A stretch of DNA of 64,000 nt from Rubrivivax sp. GTDB taxonomy: Bacteria > Pseudomonadota > Gammaproteobacteria > Burkholderiales > Burkholderiaceae_C. The stretch covers positions 1 to 64,000 of the forward strand of contig JAIXRN010000057.1 in assembly GCA_027485165.1 (NCBI GenBank), written 5' to 3'. Positions 32,873 through 42,949 of the stretch are shown piece after piece. The stretch's first letter is position 1. Each line of letters begins with the position of its first letter. The position numbers and the translations under genes were made by a program. Below the pieces are notes generated by a model. That model did not search any database. It saw nothing but the letters and a program-made list of their open reading frames with translations, and was not told the DNA's origin.

Positions 32873-33091
32873 TCAGCGCGCCACGGCCCTGGCCGACGCC
32901 AAAGCCTGAATCAGCCGGTCGCGCCAGACGCGGTAGCCCGCCTCGCTGGGGTGCAGGCCGTCCACGAAGAGCCGCGGGTCCTGCTTTCCGCGCACGTCGA
33001 CGAAGGCCGGATAGAGATCCAGCCAGATCGTGAAGCCGGCGAACTCGGCGCTCGTGGCCAGGGCGGCGAGTCGCTTGTTCACGGGCTTCAC
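32873..33091 (-). pseudogene. Truncated SGNH/GDSL hydrolase remnant (C-terminal fragment)
   Basis: A 72-codon open frame starting GTG at 33091, overlapping the response-regulator stop in a GTGA arrangement. Its translation ends with VDGLHPSEAGYRVWRDRL, the block V motif (DxxH) of SGNH hydrolases that supplies the catalytic Asp and His. Blocks I-III, which hold the nucleophile Ser, Gly and Asn, are missing, and there is no room for them because the response-regulator gene occupies the upstream DNA. This looks like the tail of a lost esterase/lipase gene rather than a functional small protein. The 229 bases between it and the CYTH-CHAD stop (32644-32872) show no recognisable gene. Confidence 0.65.
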
Positions 33092-33819
33092 GAGTCGCTG
33101 CTGCCTTCAGCGGGCGGCACATCCAGCCGGTAGCCCACGCCATAGACGCTGGCGATGCAGTCGGGCCCCGCCATGGCGGCCTGCAGCTTGCGGCGCAGGT
33201 TCTTCACGTGGCTGTCCACGGCGCGGTCGCTCACGTCGCGAAAGTCGGCGTGGATGGCGTCCAGCAGCTGCGCCCGAGCGAAGACGCGGCTCGGCTGCTG
33301 CAGCAGCGTTCGCAGCAGCCGCCATTCGATGGGCGTGAGCGGCAGGGCCTGGCCGCGCCACCAGGCGCGCTGGCTGGCGTCATCCAGGGCAAAGCCGCCG
33401 ACTTCCAGTCTCGGCGTGGGCGCTGCACCCGCCGCGCCAGCCAGCCGGCCCTGCGATCGACGCAGCAGCGCGCCCACACGCGCCACCACCTCGCGGGGGC
33501 TGTAGGGCTTGCAGAGGTAGTCGTCGGCGCCGATCTCCAGGCCCACGATGCGTTCGATCTCGTCGGCACGTGCCGTCAGCATCAGGATGGGCACAGCCGA
33601 GTCGCGGCGGATCTGCCGGCACACCTCCATGCCGTCCAGCCCTGGCAGGTTCAGGTCCAGCAGCACGGCCGCTGGCGGGCTGTCGGAAAAGGCCTGCAGC
33701 GCCGAAGGTCCGTCTTCCGCCACGCGCGGCTCATAGCCCGCGGCGCGCAAGTAGTCGCACAACACCGCCGCAAGCTTGGCTTCGTCTTCGACCACCAGCA
33801 CACGCCGTTCGGCATTCAT
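33088..33819 (-). CDS. OmpR-family response regulator (BaeR-like)
   Basis: A 243-residue DNA-binding response regulator from ATG 33819 (MNAERRVLVVEDE). The receiver has phospho-acceptor Asp55 (VLLDLNLPG), acidic pair E11-D12, and LTARADE with the conserved Lys in LCKPYSP. The OmpR-type winged helix at about 145-235 shows LTPIEWRLLRTLL, DRAVDSHVKNLRRKL and YGVGYRLD. The gene follows its kinase with a four-base ATGA overlap (33816-33819), so the two are translationally coupled. The overall sequence is nearest the BaeR envelope-stress type; targets unknown. Confidence 0.92.
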   Translation of the reverse strand: MNAERRVLVVEDEAKLAAVLCDYLRAAGYEPRVAEDGPSALQAFSDSPPAAVLLDLNLPGLDGMEVCRQIRRDSAVPILMLTARADEIERIVGLEIGADDYLCKPYSPREVVARVGALLRRSQGRLAGAAGAAPTPRLEVGGFALDDASQRAWWRGQALPLTPIEWRLLRTLLQQPSRVFARAQLLDAIHADFRDVSDRAVDSHVKNLRRKLQAAMAGPDCIASVYGVGYRLDVPPAEGSSDS

Positions 33820-35309
33820 GTGCTGCCCTCGGGCTGCAGCGGCAGCGTGACCACGACACGCAGGCCGCCCAGCGGCGACGCGCTGGCCTCGATATGCCCG
33901 CCGTGGCTGCGCACGATGGCGCGGCAGATGGCCAGACCCAGCCCGCTGCCACCCAGGCGCCGGCTGCGCGACGTGTCTGCGCGGTACAGCGGCTCGAACA
34001 GGCGCGCCTGGTCGGCAGCCGGGACGCCGGGGGCGCTGTCGTCCACGCTCAGCGTCGCGTGATCCAGGCCCGTGGCGCGCAGCTGCAGCGCGATGTGACC
34101 GGGCGCGTCGGTGTAGCGCAGGCTGTTCTCCAGCACGTTGAACAGCAGCTGGCCCATGCGCTGCGTGTCCCAGTGCGCCAGTGGCGGCGCGTCGGCCGTG
34201 TCCACGTCCAGGCGCAGGCCGGCAGCCCGTGCGCGCGGCTCCAGGCGGCCCACCGTATCGCGCAGCCAGTCGGCGGGCTGCAGCGGTGCGAAGCTGCAGG
34301 GCAGCGCGCGCAGGTCGGACATGGCCAGTTGGTGGAAGTCCTCCACCAGCCGCGTCACGCGCGCCACGTCTTCCTGCAACGACAGCATGGCCGCTGCCGT
34401 GAGCGGGCGGACACCGTCCACCAGCGCTTCCACTTCGCCACGCAGCACCGACAGCGGCGTGCGCATCTCGTGCGACAGCTCGGCCATCCAGCGGCGGCGG
34501 CTGGCTTCCAGCTGCTGCAGCGACGCGGCCATGGCGTTGATGTCGCGGGACAGGTCGGTCAGTTCGTCGTTGCCATGCGGCACCAGGCGCACGTCGAAGG
34601 CGCCCTGCGCAATGCGGCGCGCGGCATCTTGCACGTCGCGCACGGGGCGCAGCCAGCGCCGGCCCGCCCACACCGCGCCGGCCACGGCCAGCAGCGTGAG
34701 CAGCAAGGCCGTCAGCACGATGCCACGGTACTGGCGCGCCAGGAAGGCCGCGTCCACGCCCGCCGTGGCAACGGCCACGCGCGCCAGCTGCGCGTTGGCC
34801 ACCGTGCGGCCACCGACGACGATGGGGCGCTCTGCCGACACCTCGTGCGGCTTCAGTGGGCGGCCTGCCAGGGGCCGGCCTTCGGCGTCGGACAAGCTCA
34901 GCCGGTCTGGTGTGCGTCCGGCGCCAGGTGGCGGGCGGCCGCCTGGGCCATGGCGTGAGTGCGGACCATGCGGCCTGTCCATGCGGTCAGGGCCGTCCAG
35001 GCCGCCGGGTCTGTGCCGCGGTCCCACGCCATCAGATGGCGCCATCGCTTCGAGCAGCGGCCGCAAGGAGCCAGGCGACCCGGACACGGCCGCGATGCCG
35101 CGGTCGGCCACAGCCACCGCGGCCACTTCGACAAAACGGTCGAGCCAGTGTTCGTCCTGGGCGCGCAGGTAGTCGCTGAAGCCCGCGCGCAGGTTCCAGG
35201 CCACGGCCGCGCCCAGCACCGTCACGGCCAGCAGCACGGCACCCACCAGCAGCAGTGCCAGCTGGTGGACGAGCGCCAGGCGCAGGCGGCGCGGTTCTGC
35301 GGACGGCAT
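33816..35309 (-). CDS. Sensor histidine kinase (BaeS-like) with His-rich periplasmic segment
   Basis: A 497-residue inner-membrane kinase. TM1 is about 14-38 and TM2 about 197-216, with a roughly 155-residue periplasmic domain between them. HAMP is about 217-270. The H-box ELSHEMRTPLSVL has His280. The ATPase domain has the N-box NVLENSLRYTD and GGSGLGLAICRAIV. The usual DxGxG motif reads DDSAPGVP, a common variant in BaeS-like kinases. The periplasmic region has a His/Pro/Gly cluster at about 99-121 (five His), which could bind metal ions; that is inference. It is the first gene of the pair, divergent from the di-haem peroxidase gene 125 bases away. Confidence 0.9.
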   Translation of the reverse strand: MPSAEPRRLRLALVHQLALLLVGAVLLAVTVLGAAVAWNLRAGFSDYLRAQDEHWLDRFVEVAAVAVADRGIAAVSGSPGSLRPLLEAMAPSDGVGPRHRPGGLDGPDRMDRPHGPHSRHGPGGRPPPGAGRTPDRLSLSDAEGRPLAGRPLKPHEVSAERPIVVGGRTVANAQLARVAVATAGVDAAFLARQYRGIVLTALLLTLLAVAGAVWAGRRWLRPVRDVQDAARRIAQGAFDVRLVPHGNDELTDLSRDINAMAASLQQLEASRRRWMAELSHEMRTPLSVLRGEVEALVDGVRPLTAAAMLSLQEDVARVTRLVEDFHQLAMSDLRALPCSFAPLQPADWLRDTVGRLEPRARAAGLRLDVDTADAPPLAHWDTQRMGQLLFNVLENSLRYTDAPGHIALQLRATGLDHATLSVDDSAPGVPAADQARLFEPLYRADTSRSRRLGGSGLGLAICRAIVRSHGGHIEASASPLGGLRVVVTLPLQPEGST

Positions 35310-35434
35310 GGTGCCGTGATCGTAGCCGTGGGCTCAGGAGCGATTGCGGAGGCCGCCTCCACAATTCATCCATGCTGGCTGCGCGCTTGGGGGCCATCGT
35401 GGCACGCATTGCAGCAACCACGGTGCCCTACCCC

Positions 35435-36718
35435 ATGAAGCTTCAGGCGCGCATTCGAACTCTCCGGACCCTGAGTGCCACCACGCTGATGGCCAGCCTT
35501 ATGGTCGCCCTTATGGCCGGCCTTCTGGCCGGCTGCGGCGGTGGCGGCGGCTCAGGCGACAGCGCCGTCACCCCAGCCGCCACGGCCACCGGGCCCACAC
35601 CGGCCACCGCCGCCACCGCACCAGGCGCGAGCGCGGCGGCCACCGAGGCCGCCCGCGTGGCCGTGGGCGATCTGCTGTTCAAGGACCCGCGGCTTTCCGC
35701 TGCGGGCAATCTGGCCTGCGCCAGCTGCCACGTGCTCGCGCGCGGGCATGCCGACGCCGACGGTGTTTTCCTGCCGCTGGGCGGCCCGGCGCTGGACCAG
35801 CAGGGCCTGCGCAGTTCGCCCACGCTGAACTACCTGAACGACAACCGCGCCTTCAGCTTCGACGGCCAGCGCCGTCCCACGGGTGGCTTCACCTGGGACG
35901 GCCGGGCCGACACGCGCGCTGCGCAGGCGCTGGGCCCGCTGCTGGCTGCCAATGAAATGGCCCACGCCGACAGCGCCGCCGTGGTGGCCCGCGTGCGCAC
36001 GCTGCCGTACTTCGGGCAGCTGCTGTCGGCATCGGCACTGGACGCCGGCGCCAGCGACACCCAGGTGATGCAGGCCCTGCAAGTGGCACTGCAGTCCTAC
36101 CAGTCTGGCGACGTGGACTACCAGCCCTTCACCAGCAAGTTCGACGCCGTGCAGGACGGCCGCGCCACCTTCAGCGCGCAAGAAGCGCGCGGGCTGGCGC
36201 TATTCAACAGCCCGCGGCAAGGCAACTGCGCCAGCTGCCACAGCAGCACGCCGCCCGCCGGGCAGACGCGGGCGCTGTTCACCAACTTCGGCTACTTCGC
36301 CTTGGGCGTGCCGCGCAACCAGAGCAAGGCCACAGCCGACCCGGCCTTTTTCGACATGGGGCTGTGCGGCCCTGTGCGCACCGACCTGTCCAACCGCACG
36401 GACTTGTGCGGCATGTTCAAGGTGCCGACGCTGCGCAACGTGGCACTGACCGCACCCTACTTCCACAATGGCGCGGTCGCGACGCTGCAGAACGCCGTGT
36501 CGTTCTACGCCACGCGCGACACCGACCCGTCGCGCTGGTACCCGATCTTGAATGGCGTGGTGGACAAGTTCAACGACCTGCCCGCAGCCTACCGCGACAA
36601 CGTCAACCAGCTGCCGCCCTTCGGCCAGCAGCCTGGCCAGCAGCCAAGGCTGAGTGCACAGGAAGTGCAGGACATCGTTGCCTTCCTGGGCACCCTGACG
36701 GACGGCTTCGTACCGTAA
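35435..36718 (+). CDS. Di-haem cytochrome c peroxidase family lipoprotein
   Basis: A 427-residue exported protein from ATG 35435 (MKLQARIRTLRT) with lipobox LLAGC (Cys34), then a Gly/Ala/Thr-rich linker. There are two haem c sites, CASCH at 95-99 and CASCH at 265-269, in the CcpA/MauG fold. Other family features are FTWDGRADT between the haems and FKVPTLRNVALTAPYFHNGAV after the second. It probably reduces hydrogen peroxide in the periplasm or carries out a MauG-like oxidation. Its C-terminal half resembles the di-haem module of the fusion protein at 9481-15111. The divergent position next to the BaeSR-like pair makes it a candidate target. An in-frame ATG at 35372 is an alternative start. 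Confidence 0.88.
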   Translation: MKLQARIRTLRTLSATTLMASLMVALMAGLLAGCGGGGGSGDSAVTPAATATGPTPATAATAPGASAAATEAARVAVGDLLFKDPRLSAAGNLACASCHVLARGHADADGVFLPLGGPALDQQGLRSSPTLNYLNDNRAFSFDGQRRPTGGFTWDGRADTRAAQALGPLLAANEMAHADSAAVVARVRTLPYFGQLLSASALDAGASDTQVMQALQVALQSYQSGDVDYQPFTSKFDAVQDGRATFSAQEARGLALFNSPRQGNCASCHSSTPPAGQTRALFTNFGYFALGVPRNQSKATADPAFFDMGLCGPVRTDLSNRTDLCGMFKVPTLRNVALTAPYFHNGAVATLQNAVSFYATRDTDPSRWYPILNGVVDKFNDLPAAYRDNVNQLPPFGQQPGQQPRLSAQEVQDIVAFLGTLTDGFVP

Positions 36719-36781
36719 CCCTGCAGGTTCATTCAGCGCGTCTGCTGCAGCCCAAGGTACGGCTGCAGGGGGCTATGCCCC

Positions 36782-38473
36782 TCAGTCGACTCGACGGGCC
36801 GACAGGCTGGCCGCAGCCGCTGCCACGCTGGGCACCAGGTTGTCGGCACCCAGATGGTCCACGAAGCCGGCGCGCTGCATCAGCGACAGCGGCTGTTCGT
36901 TCACGCGTGCAAGCATCACGCGCACGCCGCGGCGGCGCAGCACGCGCAGCAGCTGTTCCAGCGCGTCCAGGCCCGATGTGTCCAGCGAAATCAGGCGGTG
37001 CAGGTCCAGCACCAGGGTGTGCGTGCCGGACGCCATCTGGTGCTGCAGTGCTTCGAGCTTGCCCACCGCGCCGAAGAACAGCGGGCCGAACAGTTCGAAC
37101 ACCTGCAGGCCTGCCGGCAGCGCGGCGGCCTGGTCAGCCGCCAGCGGCTGCACGCTGAACAGGTCGCTCATGCGCACGATGAAGAACACGCAGGCCAGCA
37201 CCAGGCCCACTTCCACCGCCACCGTCAGGTCGAAGACCACGGTCAGGAAGAAGGTGCCCAGCAGGATCACGCGGTAAGGCAGGCTGAACTTGCGCAGGCG
37301 CGCGAATTCCCGCCATTCGCCCATGTTCCAGGCCACGAACAGCAGGATGCCGGCCAGCGCTGCCAGCGGGATGTGCAGCGCCAGCGGCGCGGCCAGCAGC
37401 ACGACGGCCAGCAGGGTGAGCGCATGCACGATACCGGCCACCGGGCTGCTGGCACCGGCGCGCACGTTCGTCACCGTACGGGCGATGGTGCCAGTGGCCG
37501 GAATGCCGCCGAAGAAGGGCACGACGAAGTTCGCCACGCCCTGGGCCATCAGTTCCTGGTTCGGGTCGTGGCGGGGCAGCTCGGTCATGTTGTCGGCCAC
37601 GCGCGCGCACAGCAGCGATTCGATCGCGCCCAGCAGCGCGATGGTCAGCGTGGGGAAGAGCAGCAGCTTCACGGTGGCCCAGCTGAAGTCGGGCAGAGCA
37701 AAGCTGGGCAGGGTCTGCGGGATGCTGCCAAAGCGCGAGCCGATGGTTTCCACCGGCAGCTTCAGCAGCAGTGCCAGCAGCGTGCACACCACCAATGCGA
37801 TGACGGTGCCGGGCACATGCGCCGCGGCTCGCTTCAGCTTCTGCCAGCCCGTGGCCGGCGCCGTGGGCATGGCATAGGTCTTGGGCCAGAACACCACCAG
37901 GGCCAGGCTGGCCAGGCCGATGCCCAGCGCCGACCCCTGCAGCGTGCCGGCGTGGGCGGCCAGCATGTTGATCTGCGTGAAGAAGTCGGCCGGCAGCTTG
38001 GGCGTGCTCAGGCCGAACAGGTCTTTCACCTGCGACAGCGCGATCAGCACCGCAATGCCGTTGGTGAAGCCGATGACGATGGGCAGCGGCACGTAGCGCA
38101 CCAGGCCGCCCAGCCTGAACAGACCCATCAGGAACAGCAGCACGCCGGCCATGGCGGTGCAGATCAGCAGGTTGGCCAGGCCGTAGCGTTCGACGATGCC
38201 GTAGACGATGACGATGAAGGCGCCCGCTGGCCCGCCGATCTGCACGCTGGACCCGCCCAGGGCCGATATCAGCAGCCCGGCGATGATGGCCGTGAACAGC
38301 CCCTGTTCCGGCTTCAGCCCGCTGGCGATGGCAAAGGCCATGGCCAGCGGCAAGGCCACCACGCCCACGGTGACGCCAGCGCCGATGTCGGCCAGTGCGC
38401 GCGGGCGGCTGTAGCCGCGCAGGTCGTCCAGCAGGCGGGGCCGGAAGCGGTGCAGCTTGGGCAAAGGCGGCAT
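36782..38473 (-). CDS. SulP family inorganic anion transporter with STAS domain
   Basis: A 563-residue membrane transporter. The SulP signature regions are visible: DIGAGVTVGVVALPLAMAFAIASGL in TM1-2, GGSSVQIGGPAGAFIVIVYG, and FFGGIPATGTIARTVTNVRAGA. About 12-14 hydrophobic segments are followed by a cytoplasmic STAS domain (about 445-560; LVLDLHRLISLDTSGLDAL). Family members carry sulfate, bicarbonate or dicarboxylates such as succinate (DauA). The substrate cannot be read from sequence. Bicarbonate or dicarboxylate uptake would suit the carbon-fixation genes in this window, but nothing links them directly. Confidence 0.9.
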   Translation of the reverse strand: MPPLPKLHRFRPRLLDDLRGYSRPRALADIGAGVTVGVVALPLAMAFAIASGLKPEQGLFTAIIAGLLISALGGSSVQIGGPAGAFIVIVYGIVERYGLANLLICTAMAGVLLFLMGLFRLGGLVRYVPLPIVIGFTNGIAVLIALSQVKDLFGLSTPKLPADFFTQINMLAAHAGTLQGSALGIGLASLALVVFWPKTYAMPTAPATGWQKLKRAAAHVPGTVIALVVCTLLALLLKLPVETIGSRFGSIPQTLPSFALPDFSWATVKLLLFPTLTIALLGAIESLLCARVADNMTELPRHDPNQELMAQGVANFVVPFFGGIPATGTIARTVTNVRAGASSPVAGIVHALTLLAVVLLAAPLALHIPLAALAGILLFVAWNMGEWREFARLRKFSLPYRVILLGTFFLTVVFDLTVAVEVGLVLACVFFIVRMSDLFSVQPLAADQAAALPAGLQVFELFGPLFFGAVGKLEALQHQMASGTHTLVLDLHRLISLDTSGLDALEQLLRVLRRRGVRVMLARVNEQPLSLMQRAGFVDHLGADNLVPSVAAAAASLSARRVD

Positions 38474-38518
38474 CGTCGGATGATGCCAGCGCGGGCTTGC
38501 GCGGCCCTGAACGCCGCT

Positions 38519-40564
38519 TCAGCGGATGCGCAGGCCCGGCACCGCGCCAGGCCAGGGTTCCAGCACGTAGACGCCTGGCACGGCTTTCTCGTCGGCGTGG
38601 CTGGCGGCCAGCACCATGCCTTCGCTGTTGCCGAACTTCATCTTGCGTGGCGCCAGGTTGGCCACCATCACGGTCAACTTACCGGTCAGTTCTTCGGGCT
38701 TGTAGTTCGCGGCAATGCCGCTGAAGACGTTGCGCGGTGCGGCCTCGCCCACGTCCAGCGTCAGGCGCAGCAGTTTGGTGCTGCCCTCAACAACCTCGGC
38801 CTTCAGGATCTTCGCGACGCGCAGGTCGACCTTGGCGAAGTCATCGATGTGGATCACCGGGGCGATGGGCTCGCCGCCCGGGTGCGCGGGCGGCGCTTCT
38901 TCCACTGGCACGGGCATCAGGGCTTCCAGCTTCGCCGGGTCCACGCGCTGCATCAGGTGCTGGTAGGCGCCGATGGCGTGGGCGCCCAGGGCGCGCTGGG
39001 CGTCGGCCCACTGCAGCGGCGCGATCTGCAGGAAGGCTTCCACCTGCGCGGCCAGCGCCGGCAGCACGGGCTTCAGGTACAGGGTCAGCAGCCGGAAGGC
39101 TTCGATGCAGGTGCTGCACACGTCGTGCAGCACGGCCGCGGCATCGGGCTGCTTGGCCAGTTCCCAGGGCTTGTGCTGGTCGACATAGGCATTCACGCGG
39201 TCAGCCAGGGCCATCACCTCGCGCAGGGCCTTGGCGAATTCGCGCTGGTCGAACAGTTCGGCAATGCTGTCGGCCGGGGCGCGCAGCGCGTCCAGCAGCA
39301 TCCTGCCTTCCACCCCCAGGTCGGCGCTCAGCACCCCGCCGAAGCGCTTGCTGATGAAGCCGGCGCTGCGGCTGGCGATGTTGATGTACTTGCCCACCAG
39401 GTCGCTGTTGACGCGGGCGGCGAAGTCTTCGGGGTTGAAGTCCAGGTCTTCCACGCGTGCGGTCAGCTTGGCGCAGATGTAGTAGCGCAGCCATTCGGCG
39501 TTCAGGCCCAGTTCCAGGTAGCGCAGCGGGCTGATGCCGGTGCCGCGGCTTTTGCTCATCTTTTCGCCGCTGACCGTCAGGTGGCCGTGCACGTACACCC
39601 GGTCAGGCGTCTTGCGGCCGCTGAACTTCAGCATCGCCGGCCAGAACAGCGTGTGGAAGGTGACGATGTCCTTGCCGATGAAGTGGATCTGCTCCACCGC
39701 CGGGTCGGCCAGGTAGGCGTTCACGTCCAGGCCCAGCGCGGCAAAGCGCGCTTGCAGCGAAGCCAGGTAGCCCACCGGCGCGTCGAGCCAGACGTAGAAG
39801 TACTTGCCCGGCGCGTCGGGGATCTCGATGCCGAAATAGGGCGCTTCGCGGCTGATGTCCCAGTCGCCCAGCAGCGGCTTGCCGTGCTCGTCGCGCACGA
39901 ACCATTCCTTGACCTTGTTCGCCACCTCGGGCTGCAGCCGGCCGTCCTGTGTCCAGCTTTCCAGGAAGGCCACGCAGCGCGGGTCGGACAGCTTGAAGAA
40001 GAAGTGCTCGCTGCTGCGCAAGACCGGCGTGGCCCCGCTGAGGGTGGAACGCGGGTTCTTCAGGTCGGTGGGCGCATAGACGGCGCCGCAGACTTCGCAG
40101 TTGTCACCGTACTGGTCGGCGCTGCCGCAGCGCGGGCATTCACCCTTCACGAAGCGGTCGGGCAGGAACATGCCCTTGTCGGGGTCGAAGAGCTGTTCCA
40201 CCACGCGGCTGGCGATCAGGTCGCCCGCCTTCAGGTCGCGGTAGATGGCCTGGGCCAGGGCGTGGTTTTCGGGCGCGTCGGTGCTGTGCCAGTGGTCGAA
40301 GGCGATGTGGAAGCCGTCGAAATAGGGCTTTCGGCCAGCGGCGATCTGGGCCACGAAGGCCTGGGGCGTGAGCCCGGCCTTTTCGGCCGCGATCATGATG
40401 GGTGCGCCGTGGGCGTCGTCGGCGCAGACGAAGTGCACTTCGGCGCCGCGCATGCGCTGGAAACGCACCCAGGTGTCGGCCTGGATGTATTCCATCACGT
40501 GCCCGATGTGCAGCGGGCCGTTGGCGTAGGGCAGGGCGGTGGTGACGAAGAGCTTGCGGGTCAT
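38519..40564 (-). CDS. metG: Methionine--tRNA ligase
   Basis: A class I synthetase of 681 residues charging elongator and initiator tRNA-Met. HIGH lies at residues 19-22 and KMSKS at 335-339 ([11 protein letters not shown]). The zinc knuckle has two CxxC pairs ([18 protein letters not shown]). The C-terminal EMAP-II/Trbp111-like dimerisation domain ([32 protein letters not shown]) is present, making it the long dimeric E. coli type. The start ATG 40564 is divergent from the LysR gene, about 107 bases apart. Confidence 0.97.
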   Translation of the reverse strand: MTRKLFVTTALPYANGPLHIGHVMEYIQADTWVRFQRMRGAEVHFVCADDAHGAPIMIAAEKAGLTPQAFVAQIAAGRKPYFDGFHIAFDHWHSTDAPENHALAQAIYRDLKAGDLIASRVVEQLFDPDKGMFLPDRFVKGECPRCGSADQYGDNCEVCGAVYAPTDLKNPRSTLSGATPVLRSSEHFFFKLSDPRCVAFLESWTQDGRLQPEVANKVKEWFVRDEHGKPLLGDWDISREAPYFGIEIPDAPGKYFYVWLDAPVGYLASLQARFAALGLDVNAYLADPAVEQIHFIGKDIVTFHTLFWPAMLKFSGRKTPDRVYVHGHLTVSGEKMSKSRGTGISPLRYLELGLNAEWLRYYICAKLTARVEDLDFNPEDFAARVNSDLVGKYINIASRSAGFISKRFGGVLSADLGVEGRMLLDALRAPADSIAELFDQREFAKALREVMALADRVNAYVDQHKPWELAKQPDAAAVLHDVCSTCIEAFRLLTLYLKPVLPALAAQVEAFLQIAPLQWADAQRALGAHAIGAYQHLMQRVDPAKLEALMPVPVEEAPPAHPGGEPIAPVIHIDDFAKVDLRVAKILKAEVVEGSTKLLRLTLDVGEAAPRNVFSGIAANYKPEELTGKLTVMVANLAPRKMKFGNSEGMVLAASHADEKAVPGVYVLEPWPGAVPGLRIR

Positions 40565-40671
40565 GCCAGGATTTTAGGCGGCAGGGTTCATCATCGCGGG
40601 CTGCCACGTCCTCTGCCACTTCGCGTGCCTCTGCTTCCGCCACTCCATCTGGCCCCGCCGGCCCACCCCGC

Positions 40672-41661
40672 GTGAACTTCATCGACGGCTACCGCTACCT
40701 CGTTGCCTTGCAGCAGCACCGCCACTTCGGGCGTGCAGCTGCCGCCAGCCACATCACGCAGCCCGCGCTGTCGAACGCGCTGCGCGCGCTGGAAGCGCAT
40801 TTCGGCGTGGCCCTGGTGCGGCGCGGCCGGCAGTTCGAAGGCTTCACGGCCGAAGGCGAACAGGTGCTGGCCACCGCCCACCGCATGCTGCACGAACAGG
40901 AAGCGCTGCAGCAGCTGCTGAAGAGCCGCGCCACGCAGCCCCAGGGCCGGCTGCTGCTGGGCGCCGTGCCCACCGCGCTGCCGGTGGCGGCACGCTTTGC
41001 CAGCCGCCTGCTGGAACAGCACCCCGGGCTGCAGCCCGAACTGCGCAGCCTGACATCGCAAGACATCGAACAGGGCCTGGACACCCTGGCGCTGGACCTG
41101 GCACTGGGCTACATCGACCGCATGCGCGAACGCGCGCCGCAGCGGCTGCAGGCGCTGCCGCAGTACGTGGAACGCTACTACCTGCTGCAGCGGCAGGCGC
41201 CGCTGCCGGCGGCGGCGGCTGCAGGCCCGTTTCCGCCGCCTGCAGACGGTGCCCCGGCGCTGCAGCGCGGGCCGGCGCTGGCCTGGGCTGAAGCCGCGCA
41301 GCAGCCGCTGGCCCTGTTGTCGCCAGACATGCACAACCGCGCCATCGTCGACGGCATCTTTGCCGGCCTGGGCCTGAAGGTGCAGCCGGCTTTCGAGACC
41401 AATGCCGTGCTGGCCCTGCTGGCGGCCGTGCAGGCCGGGCAGCTGGCTGCTGTGCTGCCCGGTGCGCTGGTCAGCACCCTGGCCGGCCAGCCCGGCCTGC
41501 TGGCCCGGCCGCTGGTGCAGCCTGAAGCCACCACGCCCATCGGCTTCATGGTGCTGGCCGAAGCCCGCCACAGCCTGGCCCTGCAGGCGGCGCTGGCGCT
41601 GGCGAAAAGCCCGGCCTGGCTGGCCGAAGCACGCCAGCACAGCGGGGCGCTGCAGCCTTGA
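40672..41661 (+). CDS. LysR-family transcriptional regulator
   Basis: A 329-residue regulator starting at a GTG (MNFIDGYRYLVALQQHRHFG). The N-terminal helix-turn-helix (FGRAAAASHITQPALSNALRALEAHFG) is followed by a type 2 periplasmic-binding-like effector domain from about residue 90 (GRLLLGAVPTALPVAARF). A Pro/Ala-rich stretch lies in the middle at about 180-200. The divergent neighbour is metG and the downstream neighbour is the convergent DUF962 gene. No clear target operon is adjacent, so the effector is unknown. Confidence 0.88.
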   Translation: MNFIDGYRYLVALQQHRHFGRAAAASHITQPALSNALRALEAHFGVALVRRGRQFEGFTAEGEQVLATAHRMLHEQEALQQLLKSRATQPQGRLLLGAVPTALPVAARFASRLLEQHPGLQPELRSLTSQDIEQGLDTLALDLALGYIDRMRERAPQRLQALPQYVERYYLLQRQAPLPAAAAAGPFPPPADGAPALQRGPALAWAEAAQQPLALLSPDMHNRAIVDGIFAGLGLKVQPAFETNAVLALLAAVQAGQLAAVLPGALVSTLAGQPGLLARPLVQPEATTPIGFMVLAEARHSLALQAALALAKSPAWLAEARQHSGALQP

Positions 41662-41702
41662 AATCCCAACCTGGCGGCCCAGCCTGGGGGCCGCGCCAGG
41701 CT

Positions 41703-42248
41703 TCAGCGCGCGACCGGGTGTGCCAGGTTGCGCAACATGGTGGGGCCGGCGTGGCGTTCGATATCGGCCAGCAGCCCCTTGAACCAGCCCAGTGGTGCCA
41801 GGGCTTCCAGGGTGACGAACATCGGGCCCACCAGCAGGCCCACCAGGTCGTCGGCGAATGCCGGCTTGCGGCCTTCGTAATAGTGGCCGACGAACTGCGC
41901 CATCCAGCCCAGTGCAAAGCTGCCCAGCCCCCAGGCCAGCCACTGGCCCCAGGGCGCGCCTGACACCTGGTGCGCCAGCAGCAGCACCAGGCCCACGGCC
42001 GCCGTGGTGGCCGCGCCGATGCCCAGGTGCCCGCGCGTCAGGTACCAGGCCGCCGCCAGGCCGTAGACCAGCCAGGCCAGCGTCAGCGCCTGCCCGCCCA
42101 CCATGAACTGGGCCCCGGCCAGCAGCACCCCGACACCGAACACGATCATCGGCACGCCGACGAAGTGGGTGACGATGTTGCGCTGGTCGCGGTGGTATTC
42201 GGCGTATTGCTGCAGCAGGGTGCTGGCACTGCGAAACGGACTGGCCAT
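41703..42248 (-). CDS. DUF962 / Mpo1-like membrane protein
   Basis: A 181-residue protein from ATG 42248 (MASPFRSASTLLQQYAEYHRD), with a good ribosome-binding site AAGGAG (42256-42261) seven bases upstream. The family signature YHRDQRNIVTHFVGVPMIVFG and the later FVGHYYEGRKPA are present, with four to five transmembrane segments between. In yeast the related Mpo1 is an iron-dependent dioxygenase in fatty-acid alpha-oxidation, and the His residues of the HF and GHxxYE motifs are kept here. The bacterial role is not established. Confidence 0.85.
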   Translation of the reverse strand: MASPFRSASTLLQQYAEYHRDQRNIVTHFVGVPMIVFGVGVLLAGAQFMVGGQALTLAWLVYGLAAAWYLTRGHLGIGAATTAAVGLVLLLAHQVSGAPWGQWLAWGLGSFALGWMAQFVGHYYEGRKPAFADDLVGLLVGPMFVTLEALAPLGWFKGLLADIERHAGPTMLRNLAHPVAR

Positions 42249-42342
42249 GGTGGATCTCCTTGCCAGCCCACTGTAGCGCGGGCTCCTAGAATCCGGCACT
42301 GCGGAAAGCGCCAAAACCACACGGGCCGGGGACCCACGTCAC

Positions 42343-42912
<570 letters not shown>

Positions 42913-42949
42913 AACCGGCGGGCAGCTGCGGCGTGACGGGCACGCGGCT

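Noticed and set aside
36782-38473. SulP transporter as a dedicated bicarbonate importer for the CO2-fixation genes
   Set aside because: Family members carry several anions, and the gene is over 6 kb from the cluster beside unrelated genes, so there is no specific evidence.
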